Shown here in pieces: positions 44,357 to 52,985 of a DNA stretch of 64,000 bases. The notes below the pieces were generated by a model. It was not told where the DNA came from, did no database searches, and was given only the letters and a program-made list of their open reading frames with translations. The DNA is taken from assembly GCA_905234605.1 (NCBI GenBank), contig CAJOIE010000014.1:22664-86663 (forward strand). Direction: 5' to 3'. The first letter of the stretch is position 1; each line of letters starts with the position of its first letter. This DNA is from an uncultured Bacteroidaceae bacterium. GTDB taxonomy: Bacteria; Bacteroidota; Bacteroidia; Bacteroidales; Bacteroidaceae. A program made the position numbers and the translations under genes.

Positions 44357-44397
44357 CTCTATCAAACCATCATTAACCCTTAACCCCTTTCGCCACT

Positions 44398-44613
44398 ATG
44401 CAAAAACTCATCCGCGCCTACGGCAAGAGCGAACTTGCCAGCCTCTACTACCCCCACTGCACCAGCTCATGGGCCCGCCGCCTCATGGCACAGGACCTCG
44501 AGCGCTACCCCGGCCTGATGGACCGCCTGCGCCAGCAGGGCTGGAACCCCACCTCACGCCTGCTGCGCCCCCACTGGGTGCGCACCATATTCGACGCCAT
44601 CGGCGAGCCATAG
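44398..44613 (+). CDS. DUF4248-family small protein
   Basis: A 71-residue protein with the DUF4248 pattern: IRAYGKSELASLYYPHCTSS (about residues 4-23), then LMAQDLERYPGLMDRL and a short C-terminus. These small proteins, probably winged-helix-like, are common in Bacteroides near phage-type replication genes, as with the 43628 gene. Function unknown. Confidence 0.75.
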   Translation: MQKLIRAYGKSELASLYYPHCTSSWARRLMAQDLERYPGLMDRLRQQGWNPTSRLLRPHWVRTIFDAIGEP

Positions 44614-44622
44614 GCCACAAAG

Positions 44623-44654
44623 TTTGGCCACACGGGCAGAAATGCGTACTATTG
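44623..44654 (+). promoter_or_regulatory. nadB promoter
   Basis: TTTG at 44623-44626 and TACTATTG at 44647-44654, spacing 20 bp; the -7 box has one mismatch to TAnnTTTG. It lies 45 bp before the nadB ATG and separates it from the accessory islet. Confidence 0.6.
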
Positions 44655-44699
44655 CAGCACCGAGCAGCAAGAGGCTCGGAATACTCAGACCCCATCCAC

Positions 44700-46295
44700 A
44701 TGATACGCAAATTCGACTTCCTCATCATCGGCTCCGGCGTGGCCGGCATGAGCTACGCCCTCAAGGTGGCCCGCAGCGGCAAGGGCCGCGTGGCCATCAT
44801 CTGCAAGACCACCATCGACGAGGCCAACACGGACCGCGCCCAGGGCGGCGTGGCATCGGTGACCAACCTGCAGGTGGACAACTTCGAGAAGCACATCCAC
44901 GACACCATGGTTGCCGGCGACTTCATCTCCGACCCAGCCGCCGTGGAGCAGGTGGTGAAAGGCGCGCCCCGCGGCATCGCCGACCTCGTGGAGTGGGGCG
45001 TCAGCTTCGACAAGGACAGCGACGGCCGCTTCGACCTGCACCGCGAGGGCGGCCACTCCGAGCACCGCATCCTGCACCATGCCGACGACACCGGCCACGA
45101 GATACAGCAGGGCCTCATCCGCGCCGTGCGCGCCGACAAGCGCATCACCGTGCTCGAGCACCACTTCGCCGTCGAGATCATCACCCAGCACCACCTGGGC
45201 CGCGAGGTGAACCGCCACCAGACCGACATAGAGTGCTACGGAGCCTACGTGCTCGACCCCGACACGCAGAAAATCGACACCTACCTCTCGCGCGTCACCC
45301 TCATGGCCACCGGCGGCACCGGCGCCGTCTACGCCACCACCACCAACCCCAACATAGCCACGGGCGACGGCATAGCCATGGTGTACCGCGCCAAGGGCAT
45401 CGTGCGCGACATGGAGTTCGTGCAGTTCCACCCCACCGCCCTCTACAACCCCGCCGAGACACACCCCGCCTACCTCATCACCGAGGCCATGCGCGGCTAC
45501 GGCGGCGTGCTGCGCCTGCCCAACGGCGAGGAGTTCATGCAGAAGTACGACCGCCGCCTCTCGCTCGCCCCGCGCGACATCGTGGCCCGCGCCATCGACC
45601 GCGAGATGAAGCTCCACGGCCTCGACCACGTATGCCTCGACGTGACACACAAGGACGCCGAGGAGACACGCCGCCACTTCCCCAACATCTATGCCCACTG
45701 CCTCGGCCTGGGCATCGACATCACACGCGACTACATCCCCGTCGTGCCCTCGGCCCACTACATGTGCGGCGGCATCAAGGTCGACCTCAACGGCGAGAGC
45801 ACCATACACCGCCTCTACGCCGTGGGCGAGTGCTCATGCACAGGCCTGCACGGCGGCAACCGCCTGGCATCGAACTCACTCATCGAGGCCGTGGTCTACG
45901 CCGACGCCGCCGCACGCCACTCCATAGAGCACATCGACGCCTACACCTTCCACGACGCCGTGCCCGAGTGGGACGACCGCGGCACCATGAGCGGCGAGGA
46001 GCGCGTGCTCATCACCCAGGCCATGCGCGAGGTGGGACAGATCATGTCGGCCTACGTAGGCATCGTGCGCTCCGACGTGCGCCTCCACCGCGCCTGGACA
46101 CGCCTCGACGTGCTCTACGAGGAGACCGAGGAGCTCTTCAAGCGCGTCAAGGCCACACGCGACATCTGCGAGCTGCGCAACATGATCAACGTGGGCTACC
46201 TCATCACCCGCCAGGCCATGGAGCGCAAGGAGAGCCGCGGCCTCCACTACACCGTCGACTACCCGCGCCACGCCTACGACGACCACAAGGAGTGA
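44700..46295 (+). CDS. nadB: L-aspartate oxidase
   Basis: Flavoprotein that oxidises aspartate to iminoaspartate for NAD synthesis. The 531 residues have the FAD loop LIIGSGVAGMSYALKVA (about 7-23), DRAQGGVASV (about 48), REGGHSEHRILHHADDTG (about 116-133), MATGGTGAVYATTTNP and MEFVQFHPTALYN (about 238). The active-site AHYMCGGIKVDLNG (about 349) and GECSCTGLHGGNRLASNSL (about 378) follow. In this family the fold is shared with FrdA, but SHYxCGG and the length mark NadB. nadA and nadC are not adjacent. Confidence 0.94.
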   Translation: MIRKFDFLIIGSGVAGMSYALKVARSGKGRVAIICKTTIDEANTDRAQGGVASVTNLQVDNFEKHIHDTMVAGDFISDPAAVEQVVKGAPRGIADLVEWGVSFDKDSDGRFDLHREGGHSEHRILHHADDTGHEIQQGLIRAVRADKRITVLEHHFAVEIITQHHLGREVNRHQTDIECYGAYVLDPDTQKIDTYLSRVTLMATGGTGAVYATTTNPNIATGDGIAMVYRAKGIVRDMEFVQFHPTALYNPAETHPAYLITEAMRGYGGVLRLPNGEEFMQKYDRRLSLAPRDIVARAIDREMKLHGLDHVCLDVTHKDAEETRRHFPNIYAHCLGLGIDITRDYIPVVPSAHYMCGGIKVDLNGESTIHRLYAVGECSCTGLHGGNRLASNSLIEAVVYADAAARHSIEHIDAYTFHDAVPEWDDRGTMSGEERVLITQAMREVGQIMSAYVGIVRSDVRLHRAWTRLDVLYEETEELFKRVKATRDICELRNMINVGYLITRQAMERKESRGLHYTVDYPRHAYDDHKE

Positions 46296-46313
46296 GCTGG
46301 CGGAGGTCAGTAA

Positions 46314-46514
46314 GCCTGGCTCAACACATACGACCTCGATGCAGCCTCCGGAGCATGGCGCATCAAGCACTTCGACAGCTACGACCGTGAGTGGCCGGAC
46401 CTCGTGGCGCAATGCCGTGAAGGTGTGCCAATGCTGGCATCGCCGACCTTCACTGCCGGAGCGACAAGTATCTTGCAGGCGAAGTGTGGCGCGAGCATCA
46501 GGAGCTACGCGGCC
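46314..46514 (+). pseudogene. decayed coding fragment between nadB and the GH88 gene
   Basis: Two frames read like broken protein. The first (from 46314) gives AWLNTYDLDAASGAWRIKHF then DSYDREWPDLVAQCREGVPM; the second, from about 46434, gives GIADLHCRSDKYLAGEVWRE then HQELRGL. The first segment faintly recalls DUF3990-type proteins (polar, EEW-x-x-FV motif). There is no start codon and the frame changes, so this is a possible remnant only. Confidence 0.3.
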
Positions 46515-47831
46515 TCACCTCTCAGCCAGCCGCGAGAGAGCCTCGAGATAGTAGTAGTCGGCATAGACGATAGGCACGTCGACCTCCGAGCCCCGCGGCA
46601 GGTTGCCCGTGGAGTGGAGCAGGAAGGCACTGTTGGCGCCGCGGCTCTGGTAGTCAGCCGACGACAGCGCGGAGAGCAGGCAGCGCGCCGCAGCCATGTA
46701 GCAGGCAGCATCGGCAGCATCGCCGGTCAGCGAGGCGAGCTCCACGAGTGCCGATGCCACCACGGCAGCCGCCGATGCATCGCGCGGAGCCGAGGTCACG
46801 GTGGCCGGCGCAGGCCCCTCGGGCGAGGTGGCTATGCGCGGGTCGCTGAAGTCCCAGAAGGGCACACCGTCGGCAGGCAGCCGCGAGAGAAACACGTCGG
46901 CCGCCGTGCAGGCCTGGCGCAGGAAGGCCTTGGAGCCCGTGGCACGAGCCATCATGGTGAAGCCATACACGGCCCAGGCCTGCCCGCGTGCCCAGGTGGA
47001 GCTGTCGCTCAGGCCCTGATGCGTCACGCCGCGGATGAAACGGCCGTCGACGCTGTCGTAGACAGCCACATGATAGGTGGAGCCGTCGGCACGGAAGTGG
47101 TGGCGCATGGTGGTGCGGGCGTGGCTCACGGCCATGGCGCGCAGCGAGTCGCGGTGGGCGAGGGCAGAGGACCCCTCGTCGGCCGCCCAGCAGAGGAGCT
47201 CCAGATTGAGCATGTTGTCCATGATAGTGTTGTGACCGCCATACTTGGCCGTGGCACGCGGCCACGACAGGATGGTGCCCACGGCAGGGCGGAAGAGCGT
47301 GGCCAGCGAGTCGGCGGCACGCTCGCAGAGGCGGCGGTAGCGTGCCAGGGCAGCCTCGTCGGCGCGCCGCAGGCTGTCGGGCAGGCCGCCATCGGCCAGC
47401 TCACGCGTGAGCACACGCAGTGCCGTGCCTGCCGAGCAGAAGACGAGGAAGCCCAGGTCGTGGTCGAACACAGGCTTCTCCACGATGACCTGCATGGCGT
47501 CGGTGGCAGCCATGGCGGCACGGCGCACCGCAGGGTCGGGCGTCAGGCTGTAGTCGAGCCACAGTATGCCCGGATAGAAGCCCGAGCACCACTCCTCGGC
47601 ACACACGGGGCGCAGCGTCCAGGCCGTGTCGCCGGCAGCCACGCAGCGCGGCATGACGGTGAAGTCCACGGTGCCGTCGGCCGCCGTCATCTGGGCGAGT
47701 GAGCGCAGCACCTGGCGGTGGCAGTAGGCAATGGCGGCAGAGGCGTCGAAAGCATCGTCGGCAGCAGGAGCCGATGGCCGCGAGCAGGCTGCAAGGAGCA
47801 GCGCGGCGGCAAGGAGCAGACAGTAGCGCAT
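46515..47831 (-). CDS. GH88-family lipoprotein (unsaturated glucuronyl hydrolase type)
   Basis: Glycoside hydrolase that removes unsaturated uronic acid from oligosaccharides made by polysaccharide lyases. The 438 residues begin with a lipoprotein signal (MRYCLLLAAALLLAACS, Cys about 17). The (alpha/alpha)6 family is indicated by EEWCSGFYPGILWLDY (about 81), NTIMDNMLNLELLCWA with a probable catalytic Asp (about 204), GVTHQGLSDSSTWARGQAWA with the second Asp (about 261), and WDFSDP. It is divergent from a sulfatase gene, fitting breakdown of sulfated uronate-containing glycans in the periplasm. Confidence 0.9.
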   Translation of the reverse strand: MRYCLLLAAALLLAACSRPSAPAADDAFDASAAIAYCHRQVLRSLAQMTAADGTVDFTVMPRCVAAGDTAWTLRPVCAEEWCSGFYPGILWLDYSLTPDPAVRRAAMAATDAMQVIVEKPVFDHDLGFLVFCSAGTALRVLTRELADGGLPDSLRRADEAALARYRRLCERAADSLATLFRPAVGTILSWPRATAKYGGHNTIMDNMLNLELLCWAADEGSSALAHRDSLRAMAVSHARTTMRHHFRADGSTYHVAVYDSVDGRFIRGVTHQGLSDSSTWARGQAWAVYGFTMMARATGSKAFLRQACTAADVFLSRLPADGVPFWDFSDPRIATSPEGPAPATVTSAPRDASAAAVVASALVELASLTGDAADAACYMAAARCLLSALSSADYQSRGANSAFLLHSTGNLPRGSEVDVPIVYADYYYLEALSRLAER

Positions 47832-47868
47832 GGGGTGGGGCAGGGGGGTGGAGAGTGAAACACAGGCA

Positions 47869-47876
47869 CAAATATA
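47869..47876 (-). promoter_or_regulatory. -7 element of the GH88 gene
   Basis: The minus strand reads TATATTTG close to 47869-47876, about 40 nt before the ATG at 47831. The divergent sulfatase promoter is 45 bp away. Confidence 0.6.
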
Positions 47877-47920
47877 GCTGCTCGCAGCCAACGGGCGGCA
47901 CTTTTTCCGCCACATTTGCC

Positions 47921-47928
47921 TACATTTG
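47921..47928 (+). promoter_or_regulatory. -7 element of the sulfatase gene
   Basis: TACATTTG, 25 bp before the preferred ATG at 47953; no TTTG at 19 bp, but a T-run lies at 47902. Confidence 0.55.
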
Positions 47929-47952
47929 CCCCTGAACACCAACAGCCACACC

Positions 47953-49560
47953 ATGCGCAACACACCAGTCCTAATCCTCGCCGCCGTGCCCGCACAGCTC
48001 TGGGCACAGGCCACACGCCCCGACATCGTCTACATCATGACCGACGACCACACGGCGCAGATGCTCTCATGCTACGACAGCCGCTACGTGGAGACGCCCA
48101 ACCTGGACCGCATAGCCGCCCGCGGAGTGCGCTTCACCCGCAGCTACGTGGCCAACTCGCTCTCGGGCCCCTCGCGAGCCTGCATGCTCACCGGCAAGCA
48201 CAGCCACAAGAACGGCTTCACCAACAACGAGCACGGCGTCTTCGACGGCTCGCAGCAGACCATGCCCAAGCTCCTCCAGGCCGCCGGCTACGAGACAGCC
48301 ATCATAGGCAAGTGGCACCTCGTGTCGGCACCCACCGGCTTCGACCACTGGGAGATACTGCCTGCACAGGGCGACTACTACAACCCCACGTTCATACACC
48401 AGGACGGCACGCGCGCCGTGGACAGCGGCTACGTCACACGCATCATCACCGACAAGGCCATAGCCTACATCGGGCAGCACCGGCAGCAACAGCCGCACAA
48501 GCCGCTGGCACTCTTCATACACCACAAGGCATGCCACCGCGCATGGCTGCCCGACCTCGACGACATCACGCTCTACGAGGACCGCACCTTCACACACCCC
48601 TCCACCTTCCTCGACGCCTACGCCGGCCGGCCGGCCGCCGCCGCCACGGAGATGGAGATAGGCAAGGACATGGACATCGTCTACGACACCAAGATGTACG
48701 CCCCAGACCTTGCCCCGCGCACACCCCTCACGCCCAACTACCTCGCCATGATAGGCCGCCTCAGCCCCGAGCAGCGCGCCCGCTACGACGCCTTCTACGA
48801 GCCCCTGTCGCGCCGCTTCTACGCCCGCTGGGGCAACATGCGCTCCTTCAACCCGCCGCAGGCAGCCACAGCCCCCGGCAGCGACGAGGCCTGTCTGCTC
48901 GACTGGAAATACCAGCGCTACATGCGCGACTACGCCAAGGTGGTGCATGCGCTCGACCGCGAGGTGGGACGCCTGCTCGACTACCTCGACGAGGCCGGCA
49001 TGAGCGAGAACACACTCATCGTCTACACCTCCGACCAGGGCTTCTACATGGGCGAGCACGGATGGTTCGACAAGCGCATGGCCTACGAGGAGAGCCTCTC
49101 CACGCCACTCATCATGAGCCTGCCCGAAGGCTACGACCGCCGCGGCGACATCACGGAGATGGTGCAGAACATCGACTACGCACCCACGTTCCTCGAGATG
49201 GCCGGCGCCGAGGTGCCCGCCGACATACAGGGCGAGTCGCTCGTGCCACTGCTGCGCGGCAGCCGCGCCAACGCCGACGAGCGCCACCGCCGCAGCCACT
49301 GGCGCGACGCCATCTACTACCACTACTACGAGTATCCCGCCGAGCACGCCGTGCGCCGCCACTATGCCATACGCACCGACCGCTACAAGCTCATCCACTT
49401 CTACGGCCACGACATCGACCACTGGGAGCTCTACGACCTGCAGACCGACCCCCACGAGCTGCACAACCTCTACGGCCAGCCTACCCACGCCGCTCTCCAG
49501 GCCGACATGCACCGCCGCCTCGAAGCCTTGCAGCTGCGCTACGACGACCCTCAGCGCTGA
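47953..49560 (+). CDS. sulfatase, Ser-type
   Basis: Exported S1 sulfatase removing sulfate esters from glycans. The 535 residues start with a signal peptide (MRNTPVLILAAVPAQLWAQA). Metal ligands are in YIMTDDHTAQML (about 30). The formylglycine site is NSLSGPSRACMLTGKHSH (about 70-87), S-G-P-S-R, so a Ser is converted to formylglycine by an anaerobic maturase encoded elsewhere. IIGKWHL (about 118) and the YTSDQGFYMGEHGWFDKRM metal/substrate region (about 358) follow. The pattern recalls Bacteroides heparan 6-sulfatases, but substrate is unproven. Confidence 0.9.
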   Translation: MRNTPVLILAAVPAQLWAQATRPDIVYIMTDDHTAQMLSCYDSRYVETPNLDRIAARGVRFTRSYVANSLSGPSRACMLTGKHSHKNGFTNNEHGVFDGSQQTMPKLLQAAGYETAIIGKWHLVSAPTGFDHWEILPAQGDYYNPTFIHQDGTRAVDSGYVTRIITDKAIAYIGQHRQQQPHKPLALFIHHKACHRAWLPDLDDITLYEDRTFTHPSTFLDAYAGRPAAAATEMEIGKDMDIVYDTKMYAPDLAPRTPLTPNYLAMIGRLSPEQRARYDAFYEPLSRRFYARWGNMRSFNPPQAATAPGSDEACLLDWKYQRYMRDYAKVVHALDREVGRLLDYLDEAGMSENTLIVYTSDQGFYMGEHGWFDKRMAYEESLSTPLIMSLPEGYDRRGDITEMVQNIDYAPTFLEMAGAEVPADIQGESLVPLLRGSRANADERHRRSHWRDAIYYHYYEYPAEHAVRRHYAIRTDRYKLIHFYGHDIDHWELYDLQTDPHELHNLYGQPTHAALQADMHRRLEALQLRYDDPQR

Positions 49561-50165
49561 AGCAACACCTGCCGCGCCGCGAGGCACAGCTCCTCATACC
49601 ACTCCGCACCGAAACGCTGCCGCAACGGCCCCGCCAGGAACTCATAGACACGCACACCCTCGCGGCGGCCACGCTCGAAGGCAGGCGCACAGATGTCCCA
49701 GCGGTGCAGGCTGAGCCCCACGAGGCCCGAGGCAAAACGCTTCTCGCGCACAGGATAGAGAGCACACGACACAGGCTTGCAGAAACCACTGCGCCCCTCG
49801 CGCCACGCCCGCTCCAGAGCACACAGGCAGCAGCCCTCGGGCAGCGAGGCCACGGCACCGGCACCCACATTGTAGCACGTGAAGGCACAGTCGCGGCCGC
49901 GCACGATGGTCGTCACCAAGTCGCCCTCCACGTCGGTATAGGCCACGCCCGACCGCTCCACCTCAGCCTGCGCCGTGGCCGAGAGGCAGGGCCACACGGC
50001 ATCGAGCGACGCCTCGATGCCAGCCACCTCGTCGAGCGTCACCGGCGCGCCGGCATCGCCCTCCACGCAGCATGCGCCGAGACACGCGTCGAGGTCGCAG
50101 GCAAACCACTCAGTGATAATCTCCGTGGAGAGCACCACGCCACCTATTTCTATCAAGGGAATCAT
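49551..50165 (-). CDS. DUF3109-family cysteine-rich protein
   Basis: About 204 residues from MIPLIEIGGVVLSTEII. It has a Cys-rich pattern (FACDLDACLGACCVEGDAGA about 19-38; CAFTCYNVGAG; GCCLCALERA; GFCKPVSCALYPVR) expected for a metal- or Fe-S-binding YkgJ/DUF3109 protein. Function is unknown. It overlaps the sulfatase 3' end by 10 bp and lies 26 bp behind ung on the same strand. Confidence 0.8.
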   Translation of the reverse strand: MIPLIEIGGVVLSTEIITEWFACDLDACLGACCVEGDAGAPVTLDEVAGIEASLDAVWPCLSATAQAEVERSGVAYTDVEGDLVTTIVRGRDCAFTCYNVGAGAVASLPEGCCLCALERAWREGRSGFCKPVSCALYPVREKRFASGLVGLSLHRWDICAPAFERGRREGVRVYEFLAGPLRQRFGAEWYEELCLAARQVLLQR

Positions 50166-50191
50166 TCTGTCAACGGGATAAAGGAAAGTTG

Positions 50192-50857
50192 TCACCGCCA
50201 GTCAACGGGCGGCAGCCCGTGACGCAGCAGATAGTCGTTGCAAGCACTGAAGTGGCCGTTGCCGAAGAAGCCGCGCGAGGCCGACAGCGGCGAGGGATGC
50301 GCCGAGGTGAGCACCAGGTGGCGGCCAGCGTCGATGAGCTCACGCTTGCGGCACGCATAGGCCCCCCAGAGCATGAACACCAAGCCCCGACGCTCCCGCG
50401 AGAGAGCCGCGATGGCAGCATCCGTCAGCCGCTCCCAGCCACGGCCCTGATGCGACGCCGCACAGCCGCGGCGCACGGTGAGCGTGGCATTGAGCAGCAG
50501 CACGCCCTGCCGCGCCCAGCGCGTCAGGTCGCCATTCGTGGCCACGGGCGTGCCCGTCTGCCGCGACACCTCGGCAAAGATGTTGCGCAGCGACGGCGGC
50601 AGCGCCACACCCTCGGGCACCGAGAACGACAGCCCCATGGCCTGCCCAGGCTCGTGGTAAGGGTCCTGCCCCAGTATCACCACGCGCACCGCCCCAAAAG
50701 GCACCATGTCCATGGCGGCAAAGATGCGCCGCGCCGGCGGGTAGCACTCCGCCGTGGCATACTCCTGCCGGACGAAAGCCGCCAGCTCAGCAAAATAAGG
50801 CTGCTCAAACTCGGGGCGCAGACGCTCGCCCCAGCTGCTCTCGATGCGTACATCCAT
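50192..50857 (-). CDS. ung: uracil-DNA glycosylase
   Basis: Excises uracil from DNA. The 221 residues contain the catalytic water-activating motif VVILGQDPYHEPGQAMGLSF (about 59-78) and the minor-groove His loop LTSAHPSPLSASRGFFG (about 185-201). MDVRIESSWGERL was chosen as the start; the in-frame ATG at 50875 lies upstream of or within the promoter. The -7 box ends only about 6 nt before this ATG, so the mRNA may be nearly leaderless. Confidence 0.94.
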   Translation of the reverse strand: MDVRIESSWGERLRPEFEQPYFAELAAFVRQEYATAECYPPARRIFAAMDMVPFGAVRVVILGQDPYHEPGQAMGLSFSVPEGVALPPSLRNIFAEVSRQTGTPVATNGDLTRWARQGVLLLNATLTVRRGCAASHQGRGWERLTDAAIAALSRERRGLVFMLWGAYACRKRELIDAGRHLVLTSAHPSPLSASRGFFGNGHFSACNDYLLRHGLPPVDWR

Positions 50858-50862
50858 GGCAG

Positions 50863-50870
50863 CAAAGATA
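50863..50870 (-). promoter_or_regulatory. -7 element of the ung promoter, close to the start codon
   Basis: The minus strand reads TATCTTTG at 50870-50863. A start site 6-8 nt downstream would fall on the ung ATG (50857-50855). Confidence 0.6.
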
Positions 50871-50904
50871 GGCAAAAGCCCGCACTGCCGCTAAAAATCC
50901 TTAA

Positions 50905-50912
50905 TAGCTTTG
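50905..50912 (+). promoter_or_regulatory. -7 element of the manC promoter
   Basis: TAGCTTTG, 45 bp before the first manC ATG and divergent from the ung promoter. Confidence 0.55.
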
Positions 50913-50956
50913 CAGCAGTGGCAAAAAGGCATATCTTAGCACAGACAAATCAGTTC

Positions 50957-52090
50957 ATGCTCCAAACCATGCCCGACTCCACACACAACTACTGCCTCAT
51001 ACTCGCCGGCGGCGTGGGCTCACGCCTGTGGCCCACGAGCCGCGCCTGCCGCCCCAAGCAGTTCATCGACCTGGCCGGCACAGGCGAGACACTGCTCCAG
51101 CAGACCTACCACCGCTTCGCCAGCTTCCTGCCCGAGAGCCACATCTACGTCTCCACCCAGGTGGCCTACCTGCCGCTGCTGCACGAGCAGCTGCCCGGGC
51201 TGCCGGAGGCCAACGTGCTGGCCGAGCCCGTGCGCCGCGGCACCCTCGCCCCCGTGAGCTGGGCCACGGGAGCCATCATCAACATGGACGCCGAGGCACG
51301 CATCGTCGTCACACCGGCCGACCAGGTCATCTACGAGCCGCAACGCTTCGCCGAGGACGTGCTCCACGGCCTCGACAGCGTGGCCACCCACAAGGGAGTG
51401 CTCATCCTCGGAGTGCCGCCGCTGCGGCCCGAGACAGGCTACGGCTACGTGCAGGCCGGCGAGCCCGTGGCCTCGTCAGACCGCATCTTCCACGTCAAGA
51501 CCTTCACCGAGAAGCCCAACGAGGAGTTCGCACGCCTCTTCATGGACAGCGGCGAGTTCCTATGGAACACAGGCCTCTTCGTCTTCGGCGCACACTACAT
51601 GCTCCACAACATACTCAAACACGTGGACGCCTATGCCGACGAATTCCCCGAGCTCACCTCGAGCCAGGCATCGACAGGCCAGGTGCCGCGCTACTACGAG
51701 TCGCTGCCCAACCTGAGCATCGAGCACGCCCTGCTCGAGCACACCGGCCACCGCTACGTGCAGCGATGCCGCTTCGGCTGGGCCGACCTGGGCACCTGGC
51801 AAGGCATAGCCACCGACATACTGCTGGCCCCGCTGCGCAACACGCCACGCCCGCCGTCGGACATCAAGACCGACGGCCGCGGCAACATCACACTCCACAC
51901 CGAAGCCCTCTTCGACAACGCCTCCGGCAACATCGTGCGCCTGCCATCCGGACACCTCGCCGCCATATCAGGCCTCGAGGGCTACGTCGTCACGGAGCAG
52001 GACGGCGTGCTCATGATATGCCCCAAGGACGATGCCGCCGCAATGCGCCGCCTACAGACACTCGCCCACCTGAGCGACGTGGGAACATAG
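50957..52090 (+). CDS. manC: mannose-1-phosphate guanylyltransferase
   Basis: Makes GDP-mannose for envelope glycans. The pyrophosphorylase signature LILAGGVGSRLWPTSR (about residues 13-28) and PKQFIDL are followed by IVVTPADQVIYE (about 115), the VKTFTEKPNEEFARLF segment and SGEFLWNTGLFVFG, and FGWADLGTWQ (about 270). Two in-frame ATGs, at 50957 and 50969, are possible, giving 377 or 373 residues. The long isomerase domain of bifunctional proteins is absent. Confidence 0.93.
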   Translation: MLQTMPDSTHNYCLILAGGVGSRLWPTSRACRPKQFIDLAGTGETLLQQTYHRFASFLPESHIYVSTQVAYLPLLHEQLPGLPEANVLAEPVRRGTLAPVSWATGAIINMDAEARIVVTPADQVIYEPQRFAEDVLHGLDSVATHKGVLILGVPPLRPETGYGYVQAGEPVASSDRIFHVKTFTEKPNEEFARLFMDSGEFLWNTGLFVFGAHYMLHNILKHVDAYADEFPELTSSQASTGQVPRYYESLPNLSIEHALLEHTGHRYVQRCRFGWADLGTWQGIATDILLAPLRNTPRPPSDIKTDGRGNITLHTEALFDNASGNIVRLPSGHLAAISGLEGYVVTEQDGVLMICPKDDAAAMRRLQTLAHLSDVGT

Positions 52091-52163
52091 CTATAGTGCC
52101 TATATGTATCTATAGTATCTATAGTATCTATAGTTCCTATTAACCCTATAACCACTAAATACA
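52091..52163 (+). repeat. eight 9-bp units (CTATAG-type) running up to the punA start
   Basis: CTATAGTGC, CTATATGTA, one extra T, CTATAGTAT, CTATAGTAT, CTATAGTTC, CTATTAACC, CTATAACCA, CTAAATACA; the next in-phase unit (CTAATGTAC) contains the punA start codon. The array fills the whole gap from the manC stop. Confidence 0.85.
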
Positions 52164-52166
52164 CTA

Positions 52167-52976
52167 ATGTACCAGCAGATACAAGCCACCGCAGCGTGGC
52201 TGCGCGAGCGCATGACCTCGCACCCCACCACAGCCATCATCCTGGGCACAGGCCTGGGCCGCCTCTCCGAGGAGATAGCCGTGACACAGAGCTTCGACTA
52301 CAAGGACATCCCCGCCTTCCCCGTCTCCACCGTGGAAGGCCACAGCGGCCGCCTCATCGTGGGGCGGCTCGGCGAGCGCGACGTGCTGGCCATGCAGGGC
52401 CGTTTCCACTACTACGAGGGCTACACCATGCAGCAGGTCACCTTCCCCGTGCGCGTCATGTATGAGCTGGGCGTGCGCACACTCTTCGTCAGCAACGCCT
52501 CGGGAGGCACCAACCCCGGCTTCGCCATCGGCGACATGATGATTATCACCGACCACATCAACTTCTTCCCCGAGCACCCGCTCCACGGCCCCAACATACC
52601 CACCGGCCCACGCTTCCCCGACATGCACGAAGCCTACGACCGCGACCTCATACGCCTGGCCGACACCATCGCCGCCGAGCGCGGCATCAAGGTGCAGCAC
52701 GGCGTGTATCTCGGCACACAGGGACCCACCTTCGAGACGCCTGCCGAGTACCGAATGTTCTACCGCCTCGGAGCCGACGCCGTGGGCATGAGCACCGTGC
52801 CCGAGGTCATCGTGGCCCGCCACTGCGGCATACGCGTCTTCGGCGTGAGCATCATCACCGACCTCGGCGTCGAGGGCAAGATAGTCGAAGTCAGCCACGA
52901 GGAAGTGCAGCAGGCAGCCGACGCCGTGCAGCCCCTCATGGCCGAGATCATGCGCGAGATGCTAACCAGAGCCTGA
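52167..52976 (+). CDS. punA: purine nucleoside phosphorylase
   Basis: Phosphorolyses purine nucleosides for salvage. The 269 residues show the family-2 trimeric pattern: AIILGTGLGRLSEEI (about 22-36), HSGRLIVGRLGERDVLAMQG (about 60), the GRFHYYEGY phosphate/ribose loop, LFVSNASGGTNPGF (about 107), LGTQGPTFETPAEYRM (about 179-194) and VGMSTVPEVIVARH. Leading genes thiL and lpxK follow with short gaps. Confidence 0.95.
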   Translation: MYQQIQATAAWLRERMTSHPTTAIILGTGLGRLSEEIAVTQSFDYKDIPAFPVSTVEGHSGRLIVGRLGERDVLAMQGRFHYYEGYTMQQVTFPVRVMYELGVRTLFVSNASGGTNPGFAIGDMMIITDHINFFPEHPLHGPNIPTGPRFPDMHEAYDRDLIRLADTIAAERGIKVQHGVYLGTQGPTFETPAEYRMFYRLGADAVGMSTVPEVIVARHCGIRVFGVSIITDLGVEGKIVEVSHEEVQQAADAVQPLMAEIMREMLTRA

Positions 52977-52985
52977 CCGACACAC

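Noticed and set aside
43628..44613. A complete prophage or conjugative element.
   Set aside because: Only two small genes are present, with no integrase, packaging or transfer genes and no flanking duplications seen.
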